Below, piece by piece: positions 37,591 to 49,400 of a stretch of DNA of 64,000 bases. Every line of letters starts with the position of its first letter. Position 1 is the stretch's first letter. The stretch is from Ciona savignyi (lineage: Eukaryota; Chordata; Ascidiacea; Phlebobranchia; Cionidae). The notes under the pieces are model-generated. The model had not been told where the DNA came from and did no database searches. It saw nothing but the letters and a program-made list of their open reading frames with translations. The stretch covers positions 655,936 to 719,935 of the forward strand of contig CH003412.1 of assembly GCA_000149265.1 (NCBI GenBank), read 5' to 3'. The translations under genes were made by a program, and so were the position numbers.

Positions 37591-38002
37591 TACTAAGTAG
37601 GCCTAACATAGTTTCCTGTTCTGTTATTGTAACATAAAGTTCGAAATGTATAGTTATAATATACATCCTGATGATGTCCAGTTTAGGATCTTTTTTTAAA
37701 GGTTTGTTCGTAAATCTCCAAGGTCTTAGCCAGTCATCCAGCTTCAAGTCAGCAGAGCTCTCAGTTGGTGTAATTGGGTGTAAATAATTTACCTCGCGGT
37801 CGTAAACTTATTCGTCTTGCTGTATTGCACGGCGCGGTGATATACTGGTATTGCCCGGTGCTTACCAGGATAATTTACGAGTGCTGTCCTTTTCCCATCG
37901 GCTGAAAACTTCCAACAGTGAAGTGTCATGTTGATGTTTTTTGAAACCATCACGAAATAATTATGGGTCCCATTTGAAAAAATGGGACACATATTGTTTT
38001 TG

Positions 38003-38056
38003 TCCGTTTTTTTTTTCTTTTTTTTTTTTCTTTTTTTTCTTTTTTTTTTTTTCTTC
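38003..38056 (+). repeat. Poly-T/C tract
   Basis: About 50 bp of T with scattered single C. It abuts the 336-bp satellite directly and produces a spurious polylysine frame on the minus strand. Confidence 0.9.
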
Positions 38057-38057
38057 G

Positions 38058-39240
38058 TCAAACGCTTGACAGGCATGGCATGGCGCCCCGACATCTAACA
38101 GAAGGAATAATGGAATAGCAATGAAACTTGGTGATTTTTTAGACAACATGCCCTAGATATGCAGAAACCAAAATTTTGGGTAATAAATTTAGGGGAATTC
38201 CCCTTGGACGTTAAAAACCAAAACGGTCATTTTTTTCTACAAAAATTATCTTTTTAGGCCATAGCGCTTGAACGGCTGCTTCAATTTGAATCAAATTTGG
38301 TGGAATGTTAGTGCACTAGTCACTGATTTAACACTTAAAAGAAATAAAAAAATACCTGGTGAAATACCCTAAAAATTAAACTTTTGATGTTAAATGATAC
38401 TTGTGACAGGCATGCTATGGCGCCCCGACATCTACCAGAAGGAATAATGGAATCGCAATGAAACTTAGTGATTTTTTAGACAACATGGCCTAGATATGCA
38501 GAAACCAAAATTTTGGGTAATAAATTTAGGGGATTTCCCCTTGGACGTTAAAAACCAAAACGGTCATTTTTTTCTAAAAAAATAGCTTTTTAGGCCATAG
38601 CGCTTGAACGGCTGCTCCAATTTAAATCAAATTTGGTGGAATGTTAGTGCACTAGTCACTGATTTAACACTTAAAAGAAATAAAAAAATTACTAAGGGAA
38701 ATACCCTAAAAATCGGATTTTGTTCTCTAATTATGATTGTGACAAGCATGTCATGTTGCCCCGAAATCTAGCAAAAGGAGTAATGAAATCGCAATAAAAA
38801 TATGACATTTGTAACAGAACATGGTCTAGATAAGCAGAAACCAAAATTTTGGGTAATGAATCTAGGGAAATGCCCCTGAGACGTTAAAAACCAAAACATT
38901 TTTTTTCTAAAAAATTAGATTTTTTGGGCATAGCGCTTGAACGGCTGCTCTAATTTTGATCAGATTTGGTTAAATGTTAGACCATTAGACACTTTATGTC
39001 AATTAAAAGAAAGAAAACATTTGCTTAGAGTAATTCCCCTAAAAACGAAGATATGTTCCTAAATTATGATTGTGACAGGCATGCCATATCGCACTGACAT
39101 CTCCAACAAGGAGTCGACAAATCACATTAAAACTTTAAGAATTGTTACATAACATGGCCAACATATTAAAAACAGAAACTCATCTACTAAACCTAGGGGA
39201 ATTTTCTTTATTTCATTACAGCGCTTAAAAAGGTTTAATT
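38058..39240 (+). repeat. 336-bp tandem satellite, about 3.5 units
   Basis: The start word GACAGGCATG or a variant occurs at 38068, 38405, 38741 and 39074, so the periods are 337, 336 and 333 bp. Other shared words are ATGCAGAAACCAAAATTTTG, GGACGTTAAAAACCAAAAC and CATAGCGCTTGAACGGCTGC. Units 1 and 2 are nearly identical, unit 3 is more diverged, and the fourth decays near 39240. No open frame is conserved across units. Confidence 0.9.
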
Positions 39241-41740
39241 TAAAACATTTAAGGTAAAATGTTCCTAAATTAAGATGTTTATTCTTTTTTTAACTACACA
39301 TTGAAAAGAAGTTTGGTTGGACAACTATGGGACCCATGCGTTTATGCTTGCAGAAACAAACTACTTACTCAGTGTATAAAATACAAATTGTGGTTAGGGA
39401 CCCTGTAGCATGAATATATGGCATACAAGTGTGTTTTACAAATGGTGTTGGTTAAACACGTGGTTGACACTCTCTAGTTTACTATGAATTGAAAAATCAA
39501 GTTTCTGATGTCTACTGCGATAACTAGTGATTCCTGTATATAAATAAAGTTTAATACAGTATGCCTTTAAAAAGTTCAGGACATCGGCCGCTATGAAACA
39601 ATGTTAAATATATATCCGCACGATTTACTTCGTTTTCAAAAGAACTTTTAAACAAAAAAATGACCAAGAATAAATCCATACTTGATTGCATTTTAGAGGT
39701 AAAAAAGATTTAAAGTAATAATAATTTTATTAGGGCTATCAAAACCGATTTACGGCCAATAGGTGTACATAACAGGTTTTGTACACAGACATATTTCCTT
39801 TCGGTATACTTTTATTTCACCTTTGATTTCCCGTGAAAACGTATTTTGCTTGGTTACGGTTAATATTTTTCAACTCCGGATACGCATATGTGGGTATAAA
39901 CTGAGAAAAGGACAACTACATTTCCATTTGCGTGATTCTTAGTTCTCTCTCCTAATCGTAAAAACGAAAACATAAAAGCGCAGACCATTTTTTACAGCAG
40001 GCTTTTGTATTTCGAATACCCGAAAATACCACATTCCAGTTGGATATTTTACTGTTGGCAGTGCCGCTTAATAGATATGTTTTTGGATAAAACTGCTATT
40101 GTTGTTTAAGTCGTATTAAACTTGACAGGAATTTTAACAACGCTGTGTCTGTGCGGGAAATAATAACACAAATCTATTGTTCGGTTATATTTCAATGTCA
40201 TAATGCACGCTGATGCGACACAATGTGTATGCATGTAACTATAGATTAGTTGCAAAACAGCAAATTTACGGCTTAAACAAGCCTGGTTGATTTGCAATTA
40301 TATATTTTCTGTGCAGCATCTACACAAGATGTTTTATGATGTTTATTACCAGTTGCTTAAGTGTGCTTAGCCTGTCTTGAAGAAATGTTTCCTAATTTCC
40401 GGTGTGTTCAATTTAAATAATAGTGCACGGCTTAAAACTTGCCCCTGTATCGTTGGTAATAAAACTGAGTATTCGACTGATTTGCGCAGGCAACCCTGCT
40501 CCAGTGCAAATAAACACGGGAATTAAGCTAAGCCGAACGAGCTGTGGCTTCCTTCAAAGAGAAAGCCGGAGAACTTGGCGGCCATATTGTTCGACATTTC
40601 AGTTGCGAACCATATCGGTTCCTACAGTCGAAGTAGGCTTATCTGGGCGATCTGGCTTTTACATCCTACGTAGCACATAGGCTGATGGATTTATTACTTT
40701 CTTTACGGTTCGACTGACTGGCCAATAGAAAAAGCTTTCTTGGTCATGTGGGAGCTCTTATCCGTCTAGTCGCATGCGATTAAAATCTCCGCTCCTTCCC
40801 TCTTTCCCTCTTGGCTGTTTTTGTTTATCTTTCACTCTGCGCGCAACTACCTCGTGCTCTCACTTTTTGCTCTTTTTTTCTCCTCTCTCACCTCGTTGTT
40901 TAATTTACAGCTTTGCGCACGTCATTCACTCTTTCTGATCTCCCACTGTGCGTTTCCTTACTGTTTATTCATTCAGACGCGCAAGAACCAGCACCGGGGT
41001 ACTATCGCATCGCTTCTCCGGTATGATTTTCATAGCCAGTTCGACTTAAACTGGATAGCATACCGACGACAGTAAGGGTCACGGTTTTAGGCCGTTTTTT
41101 TAAATCATTGAAAAAAATATTTTTTTAGAAGATTTGTCAAAATTAGCCAGCCAAAAAACGGGCCTAGAAAGATTCTTTTGTAGTTGTTATGTTAGTTTTT
41201 ATATAAACAGGAGTGAGTAATCAGATCAAAACTAGAGAAAATATATATTCGGTAAAAATTATTCTCCATGCAAAAGAACATTTATTTACGAGATGGGAAT
41301 TTTCTTTCGTCGCAGTATCTGAAAATCCGCTCCTTGCAGTTAGCGAGCAATTTATATGGGCCCTCTAATTTTTTTTAATTTAATACAATAGGCAGAGTTA
41401 AAATATAAGCTGCAATCCTGATGTAGGATATTATTCTTTACATTTCTTTTTTGCTGTTTTTCAGATCTAACTAATAATATTTGGGGGAAAAAGAATGAAA
41501 TTGTGTTCAAGTTCAATCGACCTGTATTTCCATAAGAAATGTGAAAGAGGTAAGCCAATGGTATTTCTTTCGATTTTGGCTGTTTAACTAAGTTGGCTAA
41601 AAACTATTTGCCCTGCGAGCGAGTGTAAATACGGTCGCCATTTTAACGCTTTTAAGGGGCAGGCGAGCGCCCGGTCTCTTGTGAATCAATCCAGCGCCCA
41701 TCAATGGCACTCGCTGTTCGGCGGCGCGTGTCCGCTGCGC
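39241..41740. other. Non-coding DNA with a pyrimidine-rich block and an exon-like piece
   Basis: Nothing is supported before 40700. At 40790-40976 the plus strand is strongly pyrimidine-rich and ends in acceptor-like CTTTGTTTAATTTACAG-type and TTATTCATTCAG sites. It is followed by GC-rich 40977-41020 and a GTATGA donor. That 44-bp piece could be a 5' UTR or small coding exon of the 43-kb gene or of the gene starting at 32181; the sequence does not decide. Confidence 0.3.
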
Positions 41741-41745
41741 TATAA

Positions 41746-41826
41746 TGACGTCATAGTGTGTAACAATGCATTTGGCGTGATAGTCGCCGACGTCACTATT
41801 CGCTACAAACAATTGACTCTATAAAA
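41746..41826 (+). promoter_or_regulatory. Possible core promoter: CRE palindrome and TATA box
   Basis: TGACGTCA at 41746-41753 is a full CREB/ATF site and GACGTCAC near 41799 is a second. TATAAAA follows at 41820-41826, about 70 bp after the first, so transcription could start near 41850. The next 1.2 kb leads to the 43034 coding region. The link to that gene is inferred from order and strand. Confidence 0.35.
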
Positions 41827-42870
41827 ACACCGCGTCACACCTTGATTGATGGTAACATTTGCAACCCTAACGAAGTGTTTCCCTTTCGCGAGTCCACCGA
41901 TCGATTTAGCACGCTTGCGTTAGCAAAATCAATACCGTGCTAATCCAAAACGAACAAATCCAGAACTCGGAAAATGTCGTTGGAAACCCTCTTTCGTATA
42001 TCTTGTCATTTGATTCCGTTCTCCGCGCTTTTTAATCAGTGCGTGTCAATAGCAGCAAGCGCCGTATTGTGCGGTTCCAGTGTTTTCCCCGTTAATAAAT
42101 CAATCTGCAGCGCCGAAACCCGACACTTCCTTACCAGGAACGCCTCCTAAGAACGACTCTACCATTATGCTCGACATGGTGGTTTGCATTATTTGTTTCA
42201 AACCACCCACCTAGCTCCCGCAACCATTAATGAATGGGTTGCGTTGCAGTTCTGTTTCACACAATGGCTACTTTCGACCACGGCTCTCGACTTCATCTTA
42301 AAACGGCCAGGCCAAGGGCACGCTAGGCCAATAGTATAAAGTTTTTCATTAAAATGCCGTTAGAACGAGTACTTGTTGGGACGATTTTTTAAGGCGAAAA
42401 TCAACATTTTGTAATCAGGAACCCATTGCTTTGTTCACTGTAAGTAAACTGGTCTCTGTACCGTCATTTAATGTTGAACAAAATGTAAACGATTCGCTTT
42501 TAATACAATTTTCGAATTGCACTCATAATGCATGCAAACTTGCGATAGATTTGTAGAAAACGTGGAAAACTCGAGTTTCCGTTCTTGGCTCATCGTAACG
42601 ACTTATCCGCGGCAGGCAATTTACTAATCCGTCTTCCGTGTTCCTTCCGCGCCTGCTGTCGTTGAGAACAAGCGATAAACGCCGCGCATTTGGCCATGAC
42701 GCACGTGACAAGTTTGTTTACACTCCCCTGTCACTTACAGAGTCAAATTCAACGGCGTCGACAAATTTCATAAGAGGAATATAATTGCTTCGCGAGATGG
42801 CGTTTTTAAATGTTGCCGTTTGTTCCACGGGTACTACACACCGCATTATGTAACCACTACATAAACTTTC

Positions 42871-43033
42871 TGTTTTACAGGGCTCCGAGGTGCTAAACAT
42901 CAGCTAATGGATTACGCCTTCACCAGTTCCAAATCATCCCTGGTGCTTTAGAGACATTCTGGCAACGGATTATTGTTTTGAATAATTCAGTGGATTTACA
43001 AAATTGGATGTAATTCGAAAGCGGAATAACAAA
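42871..43033 (+). promoter_or_regulatory. Probable splice acceptor and 5' UTR exon of the 43034 gene
   Basis: CTTTCTGTTTTACAG at 42866-42880 is a strong acceptor, used either by a cis-spliced leader exon or by spliced-leader trans-splicing. Downstream an in-frame TAA at 42983-42985 precedes the ATG at 43034, which fixes that ATG as the earliest start. Its context is AACAAAATGG. Confidence 0.4.
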
Positions 43034-46000
43034 ATGGCGACGCGTCTGGAGCCGCCTTCACGTGAGGACAACGGACTCTGGAGCCTTGCTACTGCGTGTA
43101 GCGCATTCCGCGGGACGGAGCGTCATTCGTCGATGTCCCCTACCACAGAGTCGAGCGGCTCTCCGGACTCGAACGCAAGCCGCAACTGTAGGTTGGCCGC
43201 ATCTCCCGATTTAAACTCCTCCCTTCACTGCAACGACGCCGACCACTTTTGCCACAATGACAAACCATGCGGGTTCGAGCAAACAAGGATTATATCGCCG
43301 ATATCACCCAACGACTGGTCCCCTGCCAGTCCGTCTCTTACTTTCAGCATTCCCTACAACACTACTCTCCCCGGTACGCAACATAAAGCAAACCGTAACT
43401 CTCTGGCGTGCAGCCAATTTCAAAGTAGTACCAACAAACCGAGCAAGCCAGCGCCATTGCAGAACTCGCGAAGTTTGTTCCCACTTCTTAGCACGTTAAG
43501 TTCAAACGCGGAAAACGTTTACCGTACCGCAACGCCACCACAGGCACCGGATGCAGAGCAACGCGGGAATGTTGATACTTCTAAAACGTCAAAGAAAAAA
43601 TCAATAAATGGAAGGAAAAACCAAATCAACAAAACCAGAACTGCAAAATCAACTGACAAGACTGACTCTTTTGAGACAAAATTAAACGACAAAAATAAAG
43701 AGCTTACAAAATCCTACGTTGGTGCCTCTGGGGTAATAAAACCGAGTAAAACGAAGCGAACTCACAGAAACGAAGATCGAGGCAAAGAACACAACGAGAA
43801 AGAACTCGTGCAACACCAGTCTAACAACCACGCACACGATAATGGTTCCTCTGGTGTAACCACGTCTGACGCGAGAACCGGCTCTATATTCGACGACGCC
43901 GATGCCGCTCAGGCTTTGCTCGGGCTCAGTGGCGGTTTCTTGGCGATGCAGCCACCAGACTTACATTTCAAGCTCCAAATGCAGGAAAATGTGACCAAAC
44001 CGGGCGGCAGCGCGTTAAACTGCGACGGGAATCGTTCCCGCCGAGTCCCGAGGTCGTTTTCGGAAACTTTAAACTTTGACCCGCAAAGCTCTACGTCAGT
44101 TCAATACTCGGGAGATTTGCATGATGCAAAACTTGACATGAATTCCCCAGCAGAGGAAAATGGCGGAACGCTGGAAACGCCCACGGAACCGATGTCTCCG
44201 AGGAAATGCGTGCCAGAGTCGCCCACCGACCAGTTTCCTCGTTTTCACTTCAAAAAAGCGATTTGTCGCAAATTCGCAGAATCGTTGGATCGACCGAACG
44301 AAGACAGTTCGCCGAGAAAGGGCGCCGAGACTCCCGCCGTCGAGTCTGTTTCAACCGATCCCCCTTTACAAAATGGAGTCTCGAGGCTAAACAGTCAATC
44401 GACTGATCCAAATGAAACTAACACAAATCGAGATTGCAACGCGAACCAAACTTCCCGGGATATTAAAAGAAAGAAACACAAATCAATAACTGTAAATTCA
44501 AACCCGCAAACAAACGAAAAATCCAACTCTGTTTTACGGAAACCGGAAACAAAACAAACCGCGAAACTATCAGATAAAAATCTTAAGAACATTACGCCCT
44601 CTAATGATGCTACTAACACGAGCCACGCCAAAGTTACAACTCTGTCGGAACGAGAGGGACACGATAATACGAATAACACGAAGAACAACCTTTACAGGAT
44701 ATCGTGTTCATTAGGTTCGTCGAATGAGTCGTTGAACGAACAATACGATGAGAGCGAGGTCGGGGAAGAGAGCGACTCAACGAGCGTTTACACCAGTGAG
44801 AGCGAATACGAAGATCTTCCTTCCGACACCGAGGACAAAGAGAAAAGTCCTCCGGAGCAACTGGATGATGGGAAGCTGAAAAAAAGACAGTTTACCCTCA
44901 GCCAGCCCAAGTTCTCGCTTCCGGCTAGAAGCAATAGTTCAGAACCCCAAAAGCTGTGTTCGCAGGGGCGTTGCAACGAACTTTCGGACTCAAAACTCCC
45001 GAAGTGGGCACCTTCACAATGTCCCCACCGACAATCTCGCTACCACCGCGACGTAGCCCCACCCCCGAGAAGTCGCGATCGTGCTTCGGCGCGGTACACA
45101 TCCGGAAAGCGACTTTTACGTTTTCGACCAAAAACGAAGCAACTTCGCAAAGTAAACAACACCACGCGAGTCGTGCTTCCACCAACGCTCGAACCGCGGT
45201 GCTTGGAAAATGTCCGGTCCGATTTAACTCGTCTCGAAACGGCCTCAATTCAGGTGAAAATGGTTGGGGTGCAAGTGATGAAGCCACAACGTTCGGTGCG
45301 TTATCGGACGGAGCATCCTTTAAAACGTTATCGAAAGAGAAGGACGTTGAAGCGCGGACTAAAGAAATGACGGACGATTCCTGGTCAAGTGATCACGCAG
45401 GTAGCAGTCGGGTTACGTATGATAAACTCCGTCTGCCGAGATCAAACGCAAGATCCCCCGCGCTGGAAGCGCAGCAAATGGGGGAAATCAAAGCCCGGAC
45501 GAAAACGAAAGCATGGCACTTCCGCCAAATTAGAGAAAAAACATTTGACCAAGGAATTGGGTCAAGACGCTGAACAAATGTCGATTGATTCAAAGGATTG
45601 TATAAGAGCGTGTTTCCACGATAAACAAACCAGTCAACCCCATGATTCCTGTCGGCAGGATGGTTTGAGAAGCTCGAAAAAATCAAAAGAAACATACGCC
45701 GGCGCGTGTCGTATCGGGCCTTACCACGAGAGCACGACGGATTCGACGGATACTGTGACGTCACGGCCGTCCTCCCGCCAATCGTCGCTCGTCGGCGAAG
45801 AAGACATTTCCGAACGTCGAACGAATAAGCGACATCGAAACAGCGAAAACTTAGAAAAACGGAAAAAACGAAAGAAACGTCACCGCTCAGCAAACCCGCT
45901 AACCAACGCGTATGAGGAAACAAGACCCCACGTCAGTTCTGTGAAACAGAACCGTGGGTTTCGGTTACTTTCGTGTTTTCCCGCCCCACCCTCGCTAACA

Positions 46001-46183
46001 GCTGGACTAGCAAGGGGTGAACTGTTACCCAGCTATGGGGCTTCGGTTGACCATCATTGCCCCAGACTGCCGGCCAAGTGGCAAAAGGGGTCTAATGTCT
46101 TGGAGTTAAAACAAAAAAGACAACGAGAACGTTGGCGAAATATGACTTTGGATATGTTTTGTATGGGAGATGTGAAAATTTAA
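43034..46183 (+). CDS. Large Ser/Lys/Arg-rich, probably nuclear protein, unrecognised; reading frame shifts twice
   Basis: From the ATG at 43034 one frame runs 778 codons to TGA at 45368-45370. Coding character (frequent NCG codons, Ser-Pro sites, acidic SDSTSVYTSESEYEDLPSDT) is clear to about 45000. From about 45050 to 45490 the next frame looks coding instead (KTLSKEKDVEARTKEM, DDSWSSDHAGSSRVTYDK), while the first becomes Arg-rich as shadow frames do. From about 45490 to TAA at 46181-46183 the first frame is coding again (KPGRKRKHG, KRKKRKKRHRS, LPAKWQKGSNVLELKQKRQR). Read through both switches the product is about 1,050 residues. It is low-complexity with basic, NLS-like clusters, one AT-hook-like patch and many SP/TP sites. 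Short motifs such as LWSLATACSAFR and DADAAQALLGLSGG may be docking helices. No known domain is seen. The switches may be two one-base assembly errors or polymorphisms, two small introns, or pseudogene decay. Confidence 0.7.
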
Positions 46184-46260
46184 TATTTCATACCCGTTGC
46201 ATATTATTAGGCCTGAAACACCACACATAGGCTGGAAGGTCTTATAACATGTTTTTCATT

Positions 46261-46266
46261 ATTAAA
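46261..46266 (+). terminator. Poly(A) signal variant ATTAAA of the 43034 gene
   Basis: ATTAAA lies 78 bp after the stop at 46183, a usual distance for a compact 3' UTR. Confidence 0.5.
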
Positions 46267-48084
46267 AACGTACGCGCCCGAGCTTATGATAAACAAACCA
46301 AATTTGCTTTAGTTTTCATGCGAATGTGTGAACCCGGTCCAAGAACAAGACAAACGAAGTAGAAATCGAGTTTGTTTTAAAACATCAAATTTCTACGCAA
46401 GCAATACACATTGCGGAGTTCATTGTTTAACCAAATGTGCTGACTCATCTCTTTATCCTAGGTCCCATATACACGCTTGCGCCGTCGCAAAGTTGATTTT
46501 GTTTCGTTTTGGCTTGCTGGTATAGGCTCATTAAACAATCACCTGTCAGTTTATGAGCGTATGTAAAACCTACGTTATACATGTGTACTGATGCACTTTC
46601 CAATTCTTTTTAGGTGCAAACATTGTCTTAAATTGTGTTCGGTATTACGTGTCGCTGAATTTTCAACTTATTACCGCAATGTTCATATCCAAATGTTCCA
46701 AATCCCCACAACACTATTCGTACATTTCAGTGCACCGTGGTGTGGCTATTTTCAATGCTACATCAATTTCTGCATCGGACACGTAATTCACATGTACGGT
46801 TCCCGATTGCTAAAGATAGGTGTCGCATTTCAGCCACTCACGATTTCTCGTGCATTTTACATCGACACTTTGTATAGTAAGCCCCGAGGGAGTTAGTAAT
46901 GTGGCTTACAATACTTTGGTCCTTCGCGTGCCACGCAAAGAAAGCGTTGTGAAAGCAGCTATAATCCCGCACGTTTTTTTTTCTGTCACGGCGCATTTGC
47001 AGTTTAACGAATGTTTTACTTCCCGTTTTAGCTTTAATATGACCATGTGCCACCCCATCACCTGACAAAATTAGACTGGGGTATATACTCGCCCCCTCTC
47101 TTGTCGCTTAAAACAACCGCAGCACACAGCCGCCGTCCAACCGTCTTTACAGCAATGTGTACGTATGTCCCGCCAATATCAACACCAAACATTTTGCTGT
47201 AAACTGATACTTCAGTGACGAAGGCAGATAAGGTGCCACTTTTTTAGCCACAGAATCACTCCTTGTATGTGAACACGAATGATAATGCAAAAGTATTAAA
47301 CACTCCACCGTTTTTTTATTGAGTAGACCATGATCTAATCATTGTGGCAGTATCGGCCACTTTCTCGAATGTTTCACGGTTCCACCAATTTGTGGCAGTT
47401 TTTTGAAGCAGAAATGTTTTCGTTATTTAATTTTGCTGTTTAAATCTTCGTCTTTATTACCAGGTGCTGTTGAGAGGTTTTTAACGTTGTCAGGCTCAGT
47501 TCCGCAGAATTTTAAATCGCTTGTGAGCCGCATTTCGTATTTTAACTTTCAATTTACTGATACACATTTTTATGCATTCAATGCCCTTTCTTTCTTTTTC
47601 GAATTTTAATTTTCTTATGTTCGTGCTATATACATCATGAATACAGAGAACATTGTATTCACAAAAGCCTTTTTAATATCAGGTTATATTTACAATTATT
47701 TACCCTAGTATTGTGAATTTAAGGACAAGATGTTTGGCTTTGGTTAGTTTGCTTCTTTTATTTACATAAAAGTCACGCCAATAATAATTTTAGGAGATAA
47801 CTAAGAATACGTTAAACTACTGTCGCTTAAAACACGCCAATTTCGCAAATGTAATAATATAAAAATATTATCCCACTAGACGCGGATGCATAAACTAAAA
47901 TTGTTTTTTAAATAATAAAACAAATAAAATTAAATATGATACTGGCGTAGTAGAAAGTATAGGGCTGTGATGATTTAAACCTAAAACTTTGTTGACACAT
48001 AAAAAATCACTGGAGGTTCCAGAATTCGGCATTGGGCATGGTAATATCTTGGGGAAAACGAAATGAGGAAAACTAATCGCTTTA
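46267..48084. other. Intergenic DNA, nothing recognised
   Basis: No exon, SINE or other repeat that I can support. Frames of up to about 100 codons here have no splice framing and no recognisable protein motif. Confidence 0.5.
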
Positions 48085-48165
48085 CGACCTAGTGACGAAA
48101 TGTTTAACGCGACCAATACATAAAAATTCTATACAAAAACAAGCCCAACGTGGAATTAATCCTAA
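48085..48165 (+). mobile_element. SINE A fragment
   Basis: CTAGTGACGAAATGTTTAAC then GCGACCAATACATAAAAATT and AACAAGCCCAACGTGGAATT, a decayed forward copy. Confidence 0.45.
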
Positions 48166-48597
48166 ACACCCCCAAAAAATGATAGCTAACACAAGGAATA
48201 GGTCTAACTTTAGTGTAGTTCTTGACCTGGTATTAATGATTGGGGCATGGTAAGAATTATTTTCATACTTTTTTGTATTTTTATTTAATCGACTGGACTA
48301 ATCCTTTGCTCATAACGATATAACCGCGCAAATACCTAAACGAAACCACTGACTAAAAGTATGGAAACTTATTTTAACCCAGCTCTAAACACTAATCTTA
48401 ACCCCGGAATTACCGATATATCCAACCCTAGCCCCAGCTCGTAAAACCCAGATTAATGCGATAATATTCAGTTTAGTGCGTGCTTTCCTTCTTCCTTTTT
48501 GTAGTTTGTGATATCAAATTTTTCACTTTTTCATTCAAAAGTGTTAATATGTAATTGGATAGTTTAATAAAAGCTGTACAATGGAACGATTTAATTT

Positions 48598-48860
48598 AGT
48601 ACCGCGTCGGAATGCTAACCGATATGCCTGGGTTCGATACCAGCCGTTGGCCAGTGGGTGTTGTCCTTAGGTAAGATACTTTGACAGCGTTAGCCGAACT
48701 TGTTATTTATGTGGATGATTAAAAACTGAAAAAACTGAAGAAATGTATTTTGATTGACGCACTGCAATAGCCTAAGAAACCCGACTGTGAGCACACTGTT
48801 ATCTGACGACTGCCCGTCTCATAACTGTCATACATAATCCCATTCTCGTGTATAAATAAA
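48598..48860 (+). mobile_element. SINE B copy with an intact B box
   Basis: TGCTAACCGATATGCCTGGG followed by GGGTTCGATACCAGCC gives the best pol III B box of this family. TTGTCCTTAGGTAAGATA, GACGCACTGCAATAGCC, CCCGACTGTGAGCACAC and TCTGACGACTGCCCGTC follow in the usual order. Confidence 0.6.
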
Positions 48861-49349
48861 ATGTGCCTCTTTCATAGTCTAATCAATTCCTCATAATCAT
48901 TGTTCTATATGGAAGATGTAAAAGATTGATTAAACAAACTAATTCCGCCATGTAAAAAAATAAACTTAACCAACTAGGTCCTCTAGTCCTCAACAGTACC
49001 TTCGTAGAACGGTCGATTCGGGATCAGTGGCACATTAATAAACGGTGGAATGTGGACACATCACTTTGTAGCATTGTTTTATTGGCGGTGTGCGACTATG
49101 CACGTGGTCTCATGCACAGCAATATGTTTTGCATATAGCTTGACATTAAAATGATTTTTTTAATACTTTTACACAAATTTCCTTTTGAATTGGTGATGGT
49201 TATGCACCAATTATAAAGCAAACAACGATTACGAAAAAACCATAACATAAAAACTAATATTGAGTAAACTTTGACGATCGCCTCAACAGTTGAGTGAGTA
49301 AATAGTTAAAGCGATCGATTTATATTCCAATTTTTACTTTAAAGGCAGT

Positions 49350-49400
49350 CTTAATAACGAGCCTATCATGGTTTCGAACCTTCTCCCTGTTAAAACACAA
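49350..49400 (+). mobile_element. SINE A 3' fragment
   Basis: AACGAGCCTATCATGG followed by TTTCGAACCTTC and CCCTGTTAAAA is the B-box end of family A. Confidence 0.45.

Larger units (their letters stand above)
32290..38002. other. Intergenic or intronic AT-rich DNA, no supported gene
   Basis: No recognisable exon. A segment at 33008-33063 is framed by an acceptor (CTCTTGCAG) and GTAAAG but is AT-rich and short. Two CCAAT boxes lie near 34880. Open frames here overlap SINE fragments or are short. Confidence 0.4.

Noticed and set aside
37789..38149. Lysine-rich minus-strand frames
   Set aside because: They arise from the poly-T/C tract at 38003-38056 read on the other strand.
48600..48660. tRNA gene, suggested by GGGTTCGATACC
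   Set aside because: It lies inside a SINE B copy. There is no acceptor stem and no cloverleaf.
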